Shown: positions 22,941-34,998, counted from the stretch's first letter. The stretch: 64,000 nt of DNA from Gonocerus acuteangulatus (GCA_946811695.1 OX328124.1:30827148-30891147), one strand, 5' to 3'. A program made the numbers and translations. Notes: generated by a model not told the origin, from the sequence alone.

Positions 22941-23490
22941 AGTTCTAATCCCGCATGCGCGAAGTTCTGAGGGAAATATTCCCGACGGTTCCGCCATTTG
23001 CATTTTCATTGTAATGAACAACCTCCTACCTTAAACTCAATAGAAACTGATTATGTGTCGTTTAGGACCAGAGAAGACTCTGAGAGGGCAGGCAAGGAAG
23101 ATAGTGTTTATTATTTATCAATACTTAGCCAAAGCTAAGGATAAAAACAATTTAAGCTATAGCGTGTTCAAATAGATGGTTTAGTTGGAGGGAAAAGGGC
23201 GTGGCCTATATTCCTCGTGCAAGAAATTGGTGGTAAAAATTCTCTCTGTTATAAGCTTATCACTAGTAGGTTTAAAACGTTTTTAGTCTTAGCATTGGCT
23301 AAGTATCGATAAACATTAGATAATATTTCCTTTGTCTGACCTCTCAATGCCTTCCCTAGTCTTAAACGAGACATAATCATAGTTTTTATAATTTTTCACG
23401 TATCATGTCGTTCCTTGAAATGGGAGTTTGCAAATTGTGGAACCGTCGGAATTATTTCCCTCAGAATTTCGCGCTCTCGTAATTGAACTC
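22941..23490. mobile_element. Inverted-repeat element with arms of about 210 bp
   Basis: The left arm 22941-23152 and right arm 23277-23490 are complementary with about 75-80% identity. Landmarks are GTTCTGAGGGAAATATT (right arm complement ATTCTGAGGGAAATAATT), CCGACGGTTCC and ACTTAGCCAAAGCTAAG. The loop is 124 bp. No ORF. The superfamily is not determined. Confidence 0.65.
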
Positions 23491-23567
23491 TCCCGTCTAG
23501 GACGGTGAGGACTTAGACGTTTTCCACCCTTAAACACCCAATCTATCCATCCATCTCCCGTCTATAT

Positions 23568-23877
23568 GAACAGGCTATAGACAGCAGACTCGAACACACT
23601 CATACATTACTGAAAAGACAAGAGGAACTGAACAGGCTATAGACAGCAGACTTGAACACACTCATACATTACTGAAAAGACAAGAGGAACTGAACAGGCT
23701 ATAGACAGCAGACTCGAACACACTCATACATTACTGAAAAGACAAGAGGAACTGAACAGGCTATAGACAGCAGACTGGAACACACTCATACATTACTGAA
23801 AAGACAAGACGAACTGAACAGGCTATAGACAGCAGACTGGAACACACTCATACATTACTGAAAAGACAAGAGGAACT
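23568..23877 (+). repeat. 62-bp tandem repeat, five units
   Basis: Five consecutive 62-bp units beginning GAACAGGCTATAGACAGCAG, starting at 23568, 23630, 23692, 23754 and 23816. Units are nearly identical and vary mainly at GACTCG/GACTTG/GACTGG. The period is not a multiple of three, so it does not encode a peptide repeat. No spacers, so it is not CRISPR-like. Confidence 0.95.
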
Positions 23878-23891
23878 GAACAGCAGATTCG

Positions 23892-24597
23892 GACTTTAAC
23901 GACTGCTTCTTGTAATCTGTCGGTGAAAAAGTTCCTTCCCATTTTATGAACATTTTTAAATACTGTAAATAAAACAAAATTTTACATTTTAATCAATGGT
24001 ATATTTTTCTTCCGAATGAACGGGGTTTATTATAAATGCTGCTTTCTCAAACTTCAATTTTTTTTAGGCTTTTCTGGGCAATCCTTACACTGATAGTATG
24101 TTCACTATGTACACTATTAATTTTTATCGCTGAAGATCTGGTCGCCAGACGATATTAAAAATGAAACACAGCATGCTTGTATTGATTATATTTACAACTA
24201 TTGATGACAGGCTGACTAATATATTAATCAAAGGAAGGTAAGTGTCGAAAGGTTCGAAATCTCATTGGCCTAGAAGAGAAGCGAATGCCATACGTGGTTT
24301 AAATGTGAACGAACTCATTGACTGACCCAATACCTTCGTCAGAACAAACTTCCTCACGGAGGAAACAAACTTCCCATCTGCAAAACTATAATCAGACCTA
24401 ATTGGATTTCCGTGCTTGAATTATGGAGCGATACAATCAATCATGCAAAGAATATAGACATTGTAATCCATTTGTAAAATATATCGCAAAATTTCGATTC
24501 ATAAAATTTCATTCTGAATAGTCTTCCTATCGGAATTTCAGGGGTCGAATTCATCCTAAAGATTCTCCTTGGAGGATAATAGACTTCGGCCGCGTGA
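23892..24597. other. Unassigned AT-rich region
   Basis: No gene recognised. Confidence 0.35.
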
Positions 24598-24652
24598 GCG
24601 AACCAGTCAAGTCGGCAGCGAACCAGTCAAGTCGGCAGCGAACCAGTCAAGT
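24598..24652 (+). repeat. 20-bp tandem repeat, about 2.7 units
   Basis: GCGAACCAGTCAAGTCGGCA repeated twice and then partially. Confidence 0.9.
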
Positions 24653-25737
24653 AACAGTAAGACGAGAGGGAGTTACCCTGCTATGAAACTTCGGCGTCAT
24701 AGGGCATTTTAAAAAATGAAGTAGGTATTGAAAAAATTGACAGACTACTTTTTAAAAATGTTTCCATTACACATAAAATAATTTATAGATAGTCACTGCT
24801 TCAATGGATCAAATAACTCGTTTCTCAGAATGAATTTAGTACGTTACCTGTAACGTACCCTGTAATCTAACTTTGTATAAGGTAATGTTTCCTTGGGCTA
24901 TTCCATTGAATGGGATGAATATACTAGCCGATGGCAATGGCTTTAGTAAGCCATTACATACAAGGATGCATTTCAAGCAAGGAATGTTTTATACAACGAC
25001 AAGTACAATATTAATGGCCTACTAATGACCTCATTAAATTCTCTTACTTATTTGAATAATAATAAGAAAAGCCGCCCTAAGTCTGTTGCCGATAAGGCAG
25101 GGACTGGCTCCCACATGGCAAAAAGAAGATAAATCAGCTGCTGACTCAGTTGTAAATGTGGCTAGCCTCCAGCCTACGGGGATTTTCTTCTGCGTCCTCG
25201 TGTCCTTCGCTTTAGTATTTCCACTCGTTCTCATGCTTGAAGAGGAAAATGAAAAAAAAAACAAAAAAAGACGTAATATCTGGTAAAACGCTTGTATGAA
25301 TTAAAGAAGTACGGAAGGAGGTGGAGCCCCAAATAGGAAAAATTGATAACAGCTAAATCACTCATTAGACATATTATTGTAGCCCATACAATTGAGATTG
25401 GTGGTTCTTAGAAACTATAATATCAAGATGTAGGGAAATTAATAAACCAACCTTCACTGATTAGAAAAGTTTATTTTCAGAACGCTTTCGAGATCAAGTC
25501 ATCAGTGCCTGTTGACAACAACATAACAAATATACAACAAATCTACAAACTAAGATAAAAAATTTATATACATTTTTAGAAATTTCAGTCAATAGATTAA
25601 AACAGTAAAAGCTAGAATCGTTAAAAACTGAAATAAATTAAAAACAAAATAACTAATTACTTTTATAATACATCCTCCTTTGCGCCAAGTTTTCGTAATG
25701 ATCTTCATAGTCCAGTATATAGAGGCTTCATATTCGG
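24653..25737. other. Unassigned region with overlapping open frames near 25.1 kb
   Basis: Frames on both strands overlap at 25034-25286. The plus-strand one has a hydrophobic stretch (FFCVLVSFALVFPLVLML) and a Lys-rich tail but no family match. A Penelope-like phrase (minus strand CTGATGACTTGATCTCGAAA) occurs near 25.49 kb. Confidence 0.3.
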
Positions 25738-26290
25738 GCCGAGCTAACAATAATTTCCCCAGATTTTTTTTTTTTATATATATATCGTTAGGTATGGATT
25801 GAGTATGCTGAAACCAAGTTTTCGACCTCGAGGGAGGGAGGGAGGGGGGGGGGGGGGGTTAATTCGGTAGGCAAAAAACCGCAACATTTTAGCATATTTT
25901 TGTGTTTTTCGTCATTAATTTGTAAAACGTTGATTTTGGGTAAACATAAAAAAAATTAGAAAGGGATAAAAACCCTTAAATTCTGCATCAAATGAGCTGG
26001 TCAAAGTCACAATTTGGTGAGGTAACATTGCCGCAATCGCTAGCCAAAAAAAAACAAACAAGTTTTTCCAATTTTGCAAAAAACTTTGGTGAACCCCTTT
26101 TTTAACGAGCTACAGCTTGAATTCATGAATTTCAGCGGACGGAGTTCTCAGCGTCATTTAAGTAATCTAAGTCAAAAATCAAGAAACACGAAGAAGCACA
26201 TGATTCATAACCCTTATTTTTAAAGCAACGTCAATAGAATAATCATCACTGAACCCCCCCCCCCCCCGTAGAAATTATCCCAGCTAGTGA
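25738..26290. repeat. Possible inverted-repeat element bounded by G-rich and C-rich tracts
   Basis: A GGGAGGGAGGG plus long G run at 25831-25858 is mirrored by a C run at about 26252-26267. Outside them AGCTAACAATAATTTC (left) and, in complement, AGCTGGGATAATTTC (right) are weak inverted ends. No target duplication was established. Confidence 0.35.
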
Positions 26291-27264
26291 AGAATATTTA
26301 AATATTAATTAAGTCTCGATTAAAGTAAGTGGAAATGAAATGCTTGCCACGTTTGTTCATCCGAAGCTTCTAAAAAAAATATTTATTTAAACCTGTACAT
26401 TGGTATTTCTACGAACAATGGTTTCGCTTGGTGCCTATCAAGCATAGCCATGTTATCTGCCCTTGACGAAAGCCCTCCAGTCACAATCAGCAATTGATTA
26501 CTCTATGGCTTCGTCATAAGATGAGCATGAGTTTCGCAATATTAGCATTTGTTCAGTATGAATAGAGTACAGTCAAATATTGCATCAATATATACATCTC
26601 TGTAAGAAATATTAGGCAATCAATATTTGATGATTAAACCTCAATTTTAGCGTAGAACACTGTTTTATAATTAGAGCAGTCTAACAAAATGTGTCCAAAG
26701 TCTGTTTCATAGGTTTAAAAGTGATCATATGGCACATAACATGGATTTAAAAACCTTGAAATATCCGATGTATTCATTTTGTGCTCTATAGACTCGCAGT
26801 GCCTCTTACATCGAATTGATTTTCGCCATATCGAAAAGATTGATTCAAAGAATTAGGTATGCTATTTCAGCTACCACATACCTGTGTTTTCTGTGAATTT
26901 AAATGAATTTCAAGGAGATATTTAAGAATTTCTCAATTTTTTTAATGGAGTCTAGATTTTTGTTTTTTGTTTCCCTTCTTTATTATATTAAGCATAAATA
27001 ATTCACGAACTTTTGCTATTGAACATAAAATAATATTTTATTTTTCATCTAACTTAATATCAGGGCTGATATCGTTAGAATTATGCATTTAAATCCTAAT
27101 AAGACCTGGAAAAAAAGCTTTCATTTAAAAAAAAAAATCATTGAAATCGATAAAAATTCAGAGTCTGTAGCATTTTTTGAAACACGAAATGTCCTTTGGC
27201 CCTACTGTGCGCCGGAGGGACTTGAATCTCCATTTCCCTCATGAGAATCTTTTTTTTTTTTTTA
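26291..27264. other. Unassigned region with an inverted repeat partner at 31.7 kb
   Basis: Positions 26776-26910 match the complement of 31735-31862 (shared TATAGACTCGCAGTG and GCTATTTCAGCTACCA-like segments). The block at about 27140-27215 resembles 58300-58440 and 12905-12960 (GAAATCGG...TTTTTGAAACA), a dispersed low-copy repeat. Confidence 0.45.
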
Positions 27265-27407
27265 TTTTAGCGCGGTTCCTCCCTCCCCCATAGGGAGGAA
27301 CCCCGCTTATAAGGTTGATACAATGAAACAATCCGGAAGTGCCGACAAGAAAATTTCGCGTTTCAGAACCCCTAGAGACCGAAAATAACGGTGGTTCAAA
27401 TTTGTAT

Positions 27408-27411
27408 ATAC

Positions 27412-27471
<60 letters not shown>
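27408..27471. repeat. (TA)n array of composite element C
   Basis: Sits at the position equivalent to 20013-20096. Confidence 0.9.
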
Positions 27472-27473
<2 letters not shown>

Positions 27474-29837
27474 CTGTTCGCTCATTTCTGGCTTCCCTGA
27501 TGGTCCGATTTTGATGAAATTTGGTACAAAAATCTGTCGTCCAATTTGAAAGGTCAAGTTCGTTAACCAGCAAAATCCGCCCACTGGAAGATGGCGTTTG
27601 GGGCGAAATCCGCGCAAAAAAAATCGTAATGCTTACGTTTTTGAGTTCATAAGCTTGTAAGTACTCTTTTTATAGGCTTCTTGGGCTAGGAAAACGAATG
27701 GAACCAGTTTCAAGGCGATAGCTTTAACTGTTTTCGAGAAAACTGAAAAAATAATTTTTGAATGCCGTTTGTGGTTTGGGTACTTGGAATCATGGGATTC
27801 TGTTGAAACATTTACTGCATGTTCTACTTTCATTAAAACTAATATGTTGAAATTTTGGTTGCGTTTGGAGTTAAGGAAGGGTTAGAATAAAATATTTTAT
27901 TAACAGGCATAAAAAAGTTTTGGTAACTTTGTATACTTTCCTTAATATCTCGAAAAAGGTTGAGAATTTGGAAACGGAAGAATACCATTAGAAAGCTTAC
28001 TAAATGCTCTACAAAAAAGGTTCTAATGAAAGTTTTGATTAGGCAATGTCAATTGGAGAAATAAGTGCTTAAAACTTTAAAGTGTTTGATTTCGCTTATT
28101 CGAACTGTTCTTTTTGTCTTTGATTTTGATACTTAAAATTATGGGGTTCATTTGAAACATTTTCTGCATGTTTGAATTTCATCAACACTAATATGTTAAA
28201 ATTTTGGTTACGTTTGGAGCTAAGGAAGGATTAGAATAAACTATTTTATTAACAGACATGAAATGTTTTGGGAACTTCCTATACATTCCCTAATATCTCG
28301 AAGACGGTTAGGAATATTGGTAAACGGAGGGTTACCATGCGAAAGCTTACTAAATGTTCTACAAAAAAGATTCTGAAACAATTTTTGATTAGGCTATGTC
28401 AATCGGAAAAATAAGTGCTTAAACTTTGAAGTAATTGATTTCGTTTATTCGAACGGTTCTTTTTGTTTGTTTTTATTCCTTGTTATTTTTTAATTGCTTA
28501 AAGTTGGATAATGTATTTGACAATAAAACAGATTAATTAAAATAAGAAAAACAATTCATTGTTAAAAATATATCAGGCTGTACCGTATGAAATGTCAGTT
28601 TTGGATTTGTCGATTTCCTTCAAATGTCTTGAAACTGTCGAGGCTCGTTCGCATAACGCCGATACAGGCGCATAAAACGCCGAGTTCTTTGGCATATTCC
28701 CTAGTGTTTTTAATTGCTTATAGTAGTCAAATGTATTTGTCAATAAAACAGGGTACGTATAATTAGAATCAACATTTTGTTTGTTAGAATTCGAAGATGC
28801 CGTATGAATATCTAGATGCGACAGTACTGGTGTTGATTTCGTTCTTTAGAATTATTCTTGGTATTCCCTATTTTCATCTGTTACCCATAGTTTTTTATTA
28901 TTAGTAGGTTTTTCTTATTGATTATAGAATATAAATCTATTTGGCTATAAAACAAGATACGTAAAATTAGTGACAATATTTCTGAGCGAAATACTTTTAA
29001 GATTTTCTACCACTACGAACGGCTTTTTTCCTCTATTTTTATCCACTAGATAGGCATTATTTTGCATATTATTTTATATAAGTTTTATTCAGCAGGGGAT
29101 TCTGATGAAATGTCGTGTTTTTGCTGTGGATTTTAAATACGATGTATCTAAGATTGGATAAAATTAGCGAGTCTACATAGTTAAGAACCGACGACGGAGG
29201 ATTACTTCTGGCTATGATTTAGTCTACATATGTATATTAAGTCCTAAATCCAAAAAATAAACTTCACAACGGTTAGATACTATGAGCGAATATGGCGGTT
29301 CAATGCCCGTAGAAACAAGGGGGCCGCAGGAAATTTACCTGCTAAGAGTTAATCCTCAAGAGCTGTAAATATACCCCAGGTATCTGCCGACACAAATACA
29401 AAGCCTAGGCGGAGAGCACCCCAAAAACTCAGATCCAAACATAAGGTTATATACTAAATACTCATAATGACTACTTAGTTGTAAACCGATTCATCAATTA
29501 GCAATCAATAGTTTTCAACAAAGGTTATATACTAAATATTGATAAAAAGTATTTAATTAGAAAAAAAAAAAAAACAATATTCCACAAGACTTGTTTTTGG
29601 TCCATTTGTGTCTACTCCATAGACTTAATTAGGTATATTATTCTATTGTAGTTGGGCAACTAAACTTTGTTTTATTTTGTTAAATAAAGTTTTTTTTCTT
29701 GATTTGTTATTCGTCAAGACTTTTATTTGTCCTTGTGTATTTACTAGATAGGTTTTATTCGGCATATTATTCTATATAGGCTATATTAGGCAGGGTATAC
29801 TACTCAATCTTGTGTACTTCTTCTTGATCCTTCTGTA

Positions 29838-30093
29838 CATGGGCGTATATAAAAACAATTTCGGGGGGGGGGGGGCTGAGACCATTTCCAGGGTATGGAA
29901 TACTAAATATTTAGAGCTTGGAATAGTTTTAGGCAACTAAAACGCTATTACACGTAAAATAAAATATGTTTTATGAACTAAGTGATCTTATTTAATTTAT
30001 TTTTAAGGGTTTTACGAGAAGTTTTTATCATCAATTAAAAATTTCGGGAGGGGCTGCAGCCCCCTCAGCCCCCCCCCCTCATATACGCCCATG
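29838..30093. mobile_element. hAT-like MITE, copy 3 (inside composite C)
   Basis: Perfect 8-bp duplication CTTCTGTA at 29830-29837 and 30094-30101, the complement of the TACAGAAG around copy 1. This is the same insertion event, copied. Confidence 0.82.
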
Positions 30094-30383
30094 CTTCTGT
30101 ATTCTCTAGAAAGGCTTTATTAGGCATATTTTGTATTGATTTATAGAGCTTTGCTTTAGAATGAGAGCCAGATTCTGTAATTTCCGCTTCTGTGTAAAAG
30201 TTAGCTACTGTCGGTGTCCCTGACGCCTTAATATCACTTTTATTCGAGATGTTCGAGAGGATTTTGACAATTTTCACGAGATATATAAAAAAAAATAAGT
30301 TTATTTCTTATCTAAACTTATCAAATGGCACTAGGGACATGAACGGAACCGCGCTAAGATGCTGCAGTTCCTGCGAGTCGGAC

Positions 30384-30424
30384 ATTTTATTTTTGTGTTA
30401 ACGCTTTATAGCGATGTACACCTT

Positions 30425-30479
<55 letters not shown>

Positions 30480-30941
30480 TACATTGTTTTCTGCATGTTA
30501 ACATTGAGTATATGTTCTTACATTATATTATATTACATTATTGTCTATATATTTATATCGTTTATACATTATATTAAATTACATAATTGTCTATACTTAC
30601 ATCATTTATATATTACTACATTATATTACGTTATTGTCTATATATGTACATTCTATATAACTAAGGCCTAATACAATTATGCAATAAATACTATATAGAC
30701 ATACAGTTATGTTAATTAGTGCATATATACAATCCTAGGAATTTTAATTCTACGTATAAATCTAATTATACAGCCAACTGGTCCAATTCAAGGTTAGTTG
30801 TGCATCATCAAAGCAATGCCGATTCAACAATTAAGCTGGATTTAGAAATGGTGCAATCAGTTGGGAGGAGAAAAAAAAAGAAAAAAAAGTCTTCTTTTGG
30901 AAGAGCTGTTTGGTCCACCTTAATGTTCTTTCTATTTTATT
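30384..30941. repeat. (TA)n array and degenerate TATATTACATTA-type repeats
   Basis: (TA)n at 30431-30475, followed to about 30660 by degenerate repeats of ACATTATATTACATTATTGTC. Open frames here are artefacts of the repeat. Confidence 0.7.
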
Positions 30942-31141
30942 TTATATTTTGTCAAATATGTTGGTGTCTTTTAGGTGTGAGAGTATCTTGTAAATATAAG
31001 GGCTGTCATCTCCAAGGAGTTCTGTCATGTCGTGAGGAATGTCCAAATTAAGTCGTGATTGACAGTCAGTTAAGATATGTTGTATGGTTAGGTCACTGTT
31101 ACATATTGTACAAGTTGGTTCATGAGAATCTAAGGCGTCTG

Positions 31142-31143
<2 letters not shown>
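30942..31143 (-). pseudogene. LINE ORF2 C-terminal fragment
   Basis: A minus-strand frame open to a stop at 30944-30942. It has the knuckle CTICNSDLTIQHILTDC (C-x2-C-x7-H-x4-C) followed by MTELLGDDSPYIYKILSHLK and a terminal FDKI. This is the extreme C-terminus of the same LINE class as at 5750 and 34999. The fragment has no disabling change. Its upstream end abuts a (TA)n array. Confidence 0.78.
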
Positions 31144-31199
<56 letters not shown>

Positions 31200-31207
31200 T
31201 ATATATG
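31144..31207. repeat. (TA)n array
   Basis: Simple repeat. Confidence 0.9.
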
Positions 31208-31299
31208 TAATGGAACCACCGGATGTTTCCTCTCTATGTATGGGGGAACCCGCTAAAACGAAAGTTTTGTAATAATTAAGTAAAGACTTAAGTAATTTT

Positions 31300-31353
<54 letters not shown>

Positions 31354-31373
31354 AAAAAAAAAAAAAAAAAAAA
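31208..31373. repeat. Composite-repeat end fragment and long poly-A
   Basis: ATGGGGGAACCCGCTAAAACG near 31240 resembles the GGAGGAACCGCGCTAAAA end of the composite elements. A near-pure A run from about 31302 to 31373 abuts the 3' end of the SINE, so on the SINE strand it is a poly-T tail. Confidence 0.6.
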
Positions 31374-31696
31374 TCAGTCCCGTAACAGGCCATGAGGGCC
31401 CTGAAGGGCAGATACTATTAGAGGTATCTGATTCATGACCATACGGCACACTAGGGAGATAGTGGTCAGTACTGTGCTCCGGTCGCCTGATTTTCCCCTT
31501 GGCTGCTTCGACTACTGGAGTCCTTAGCACCCAAGGTACCCATTATTAAATTAATTAAAGGCTGGGTCGGCCTAGGGACGGCCAGGGAGGCCGAATTCAA
31601 CCCATTAGAAGAAAAAATCTTTAGTGCTTGCTCGGGATTTGAACTCAGGCCTCCAGCTTATTAGTCCAGTGCTCTACCACTGAGCTAACCTCGCCC
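31374..31696 (-). mobile_element. tRNA-derived SINE, family a (full copy)
   Basis: On the minus strand: GGGCGAGGTTAGCTCAGTGG (A box), a B box GAGTTCAAATCC, then the same body as 11818-12132 ending in CCTGTTACGGGACTGA and a long T run. About 323 bp. Confidence 0.87.
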
Positions 31697-32424
31697 TTTT
31701 TTGGTTTTAATAAAGTCTTAAATATCATGTTGAAATTCATAGAAAACACAGGACGGTAGTAGCTGAAATAGCATACCAAATTCTTCGAATCAATCTTTTC
31801 GATATGCCGTTTGAAAATCAATTCGATTTAAGATTCACTGCGAGTCTATAGAGCTGGGACTCATCTTCAGCTGTAGTTCACAAATTCATAAATCGCACTG
31901 TTCTTCAAGATTTCGTGAAAGTAGCTGTTTAACGATTTTACAAAAGATTAAGTACACTTATTGCAAGCTTTTGAAATCGCAGTTTCTGCGAGTCGGACTT
32001 TTTACAATAACACAGTGAAGCAAGAAGAACTATTTTAAAAATAGTTTTTCTAATAATTATTGACTTCAACTTGTAATTATAAATGTCTCGACTGATGCCA
32101 TCTTTATCAGCTGAAATACTCTGTGAAGGTATCGAACCTCTTCTACAGAGAAAGGTATTTCGATATACCGGTGGATGTGATGTAAGAAATAATGAAATGG
32201 TGTTTTACTGTCTATTGAACTGGAAATTCTACAAACCCTTACATTTAACGATTGTTTCACTTCTCATAGAGCTTTCTCTTTCAAATAACATTTCTGCCCA
32301 AATGTAATTACTTTCGGGATAATGATTTTTTTTCCAAAGCCCTAATTACATAAAAATGTTTAGCTACCCATACTAGAAACCAGAGTTGGGCATAATTTTA
32401 TTTATAAATAAAAATACGAATTTA
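31697..32424. other. Unassigned region with repeat fragments
   Basis: Positions 31735-31862 are the inverted partner of 26776-26910. TCTGCGAGTCGGACTTTTTA at about 31986 is an isolated composite-element end. Nothing coding is recognised. Confidence 0.45.
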
Positions 32425-32530
32425 TTCGTACTTCATATATTTGTGAATACGAATATAAATAAATTCGTACTTCATATATTTGTGAATACGAATATAAATA
32501 AATTCTTATTCATAAGTGTGAATACGAATT
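32425..32530 (+). repeat. 39-bp tandem repeat, about 2.7 units
   Basis: Units beginning TTCGTACTTCATATATTTG start at 32425 and 32464, with a diverged third at 32503. The period of 39 keeps one frame open, which explains the Asn-rich frame at 32386-32697. Not a gene. Confidence 0.85.
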
Positions 32531-33771
32531 TATTTTTATTCCCATATATTAAATATAAAAATACAAATAAAATTTTATTCGCAAATTTTTCTGCGAATAA
32601 AAATAAATTCACAGAAAAAATTGTAAATAATCACAATAAATGTGAATATTGTAAGGATTCGAATTATTCTAACAGTATTGAAAATTTTAAGAACTGAAAA
32701 TATTTTACTAATGCCGTTTAAATAAAAAATACGTTCCTTTATATTCACAGAAAATGTCCTATGTATATTATTTAACAAATATTATAACTATGCATGAATA
32801 ATTTGCTAATTCCTTACAGACAGACTTATTACATATTCACAATTTAACATAAATTTACATTTCAAACACATAGAATTTTGAAGTAATAGGAGTTAATAAT
32901 TGTTAAAGGTCTTATCACCTGGTAGAGAATTATTAATAAATAAATAAAAATGGCATTTATGTTCGTCAGTTAAACACAGTTTACAGTAATATAGGGGCTT
33001 TAACAAACCATCTTGCTGAGAAATTGAGTTAAATATGCTGCTCTAGCGCGACGAACATTTTTTTAAGTCTCTGTTTTATGGTTTTTATTTTAAAAAAGTA
33101 GCTAATTTAATTATTTTTCTCATTGCAGCCGAGTAGCGTACTCATTATTCCAATAAATTTAAATTTAAGTAGGTTTTGATATGAATGAATGTGTAACGAA
33201 TGGATAAATCAAGTTGGAGAGTCCCTGGAAATTTTTTGGATAGTAACAACACTTAATTGGAAAAGGGAGTGTCATTAGACGAAACATGAAAAGCAATATG
33301 TCTACTTTCTACTAAATTTAGCAGCTTTTGTGTTTTGTGACACAAAGGCTGAATGTCGTTAATTATTTGGTGTAGAAACTAAAAAATAATTAATTATGAT
33401 TTAATTTAATAGGTGAACTGCAGGTGAAAAAAAAATTAATCTTTTCTAAATTTTATGGAATACTCTTTCCTTTGAACAGGCTTTCCAATTTGTAATTGAC
33501 AAAGCGTAATCAGCAAATAACGTAGTGTTATAAAAGGAATTGTGTGAGAATCGGATTCACCAGGATTTCTTGTCCTATTTTATGCAAAACAGAACATTGG
33601 AGCAGAAATTGCTCCAATATCCATTAAAATTCTACAAATTAGAGGTAATATACAGAAAAAGAAGCTAATAGTCTGATGATTTGTGTTATTAGAAAATAAT
33701 TACACACCAAGAGCTCGGTCAGAGCTGAGAAATTGCATGAAAATCGCATCTTACCTCTCATTTATACTTCT
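32531..33771. other. AT-rich region
   Basis: The AATAAA/ATTTAT-rich start continues the low-complexity block. No gene recognised. Confidence 0.4.
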
Positions 33772-34381
33772 CTATTTGGAAAACAGTCCATCATTTTCAA
33801 AAACAATTTTCTCAAACCAATCAGAAAGAAATTTTTCATCAATACTACTCATTGCTGACGTCATTGGTTTATTAATCCTTAGAAAATCCGATGAATTAAA
33901 ATATTTCTCTGCCCATTGGAAAATTGCCCGTGTAACAATGTTTGTCTAAAACAATGTTTGTGGCTCTTTTTATAAAAAAAATAAGTTTAAGAGGAAATAT
34001 TAGCCTGATTTTCTACCCCTCTCGACTCCTAAACGTAAACGAAATTCACATTTCTTGGTTGGACGAATATACGAACGTTGGAACAATTTTAATAACAGAC
34101 CGTCGTTTTTGAGTTCCCCAAATCAAAATACTTTCAACGTGATAATGGTCTCGGCCGCCGATTCATAAAAATAAAAAAAATGTCATTCAATTCTCACCTC
34201 AAAATATCTATAATATGCGTACCTGGAAGCTGACTTTCCAATAAATGAAAACAATGTACTTGTGGGTAGAATCTGATGATTCACGAACTCGACCAATTGC
34301 TCTTGATATTTTATGAAATATTTCATTTCCTTTTTTTGCTTCATTTATTTCTTCGCTACATAAGTCACAAAGTTTTGGTGC
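33772..34381 (-). CDS. Candidate two-exon gene fragment of unknown family
   Basis: Minus strand. Exon 34381-34223 (53 codons) follows an acceptor (CACACTGAATAG). It reads APKLCDLCSEEINEAKKG and later HKISRAIGRVRESSDSTHKY, then ends at TTCCAG/GTACGC, a good donor. Exon 33945-33772 follows the acceptor TTGTTTTAG in the same phase (0). It reads AIFQWAEKYFNSSDFLRI, MTSAMSSIDEKFLSDWF and ends ENDGLFSK, with TAG at 33774-33772. Reading through the 277-bp intron hits a stop within five codons, so splicing is needed to join them. The first exon has a C-x2-C pair. I do not recognise the protein and found no convincing upstream exon. It could be a host gene or a spliced transposon gene. Confidence 0.4.
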
Positions 34382-34868
34382 CTATTCAGTGTGTGATAAA
34401 TACAAAAAAGTCCTTGCTTCGACGGTAACCATTCTCAGACCGTTGTTTTTATTAATGGAAAACATGGTATGGCAAAATTATCTTAGTTTAATAAAGATTT
34501 TGAAGCAATTTTCGAGAATTCATCATTCATTGTCTTTCTCATTAGATCGCTATAAAAACTATATAATTCTATTACTATAACTACATTTTTTTTTTTTTTG
34601 GTGTTTTAAGGCAGTTCAACCACTAGGGTCATGGATGCCTATGTATATGCGTGCAATTGAAAATTAATTGACGTAAAGATGTAAAAGAGTATATTATTTG
34701 AATCATATATTCAGATTAATCATATACTTAATATTTAATCAATCATTTAATTAGTCAATGAATATATTTTTATTTTAGGGGGGGAAAAAAACTGTTAAAT
34801 AGTCAGAATAAAATAAGATAATAAAGGGAAAAAATTCTTAAAAATGTGGTGTAAATGTAAACACGTGG
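34382..34868. other. AT-rich region upstream of the candidate exons
   Basis: A minus-strand segment near 34.5 kb (MRKTMNDEFSKIASKSLL) may be coding but has no splice site linking it. Otherwise nothing is seen. Confidence 0.3.
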
Positions 34869-34955
34869 GATGACACACTCACAAACACTCATACACACAC
34901 ACACACACACACATGCACGCGCACACATACATTCCCACACACACGCGCGCGTAAG
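34869..34955. repeat. (CA)n-rich microsatellite
   Basis: Runs of ACACAC mixed with CGCGCG and CATACA. Confidence 0.9.
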
Positions 34956-34998
34956 TGTATTTTCTAGATCTACTTCTCCTTATAGATTCAATTGTTAT

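Larger units (their letters stand above)
27265..30383 (-). mobile_element. Composite TIR element, copy C (inverted relative to B)
   Basis: Starts TTTTAGCGCGGTTCCTCCCT and ends CTGCGAGTCGGAC, the complement of the B termini. It contains the same hAT-like MITE at the same site with the same TACAGAAG duplication, a broken mariner fragment, the two 350-bp-type units and a (TA)n array. High identity to B, including the nested MITE, shows that both derive from one MITE-bearing ancestor. Confidence 0.75.

Noticed and set aside
22846..22960. tRNA-like A and B boxes before the inverted-repeat element
   Set aside because: Box spacing is wrong and no matching SINE body was found elsewhere in the window.
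23568..23877. CRISPR-like array
   Set aside because: Units are head to tail without unique spacers, and the genome is clearly eukaryotic.
25470..25500. CTGATGA...GAAA on the minus strand as another hammerhead
   Set aside because: The sequence between the boxes cannot form a stem II of useful length.
32386..32697. Asn-rich 103-codon protein
   Set aside because: Product of a 39-bp AT-rich tandem repeat with a period divisible by three.
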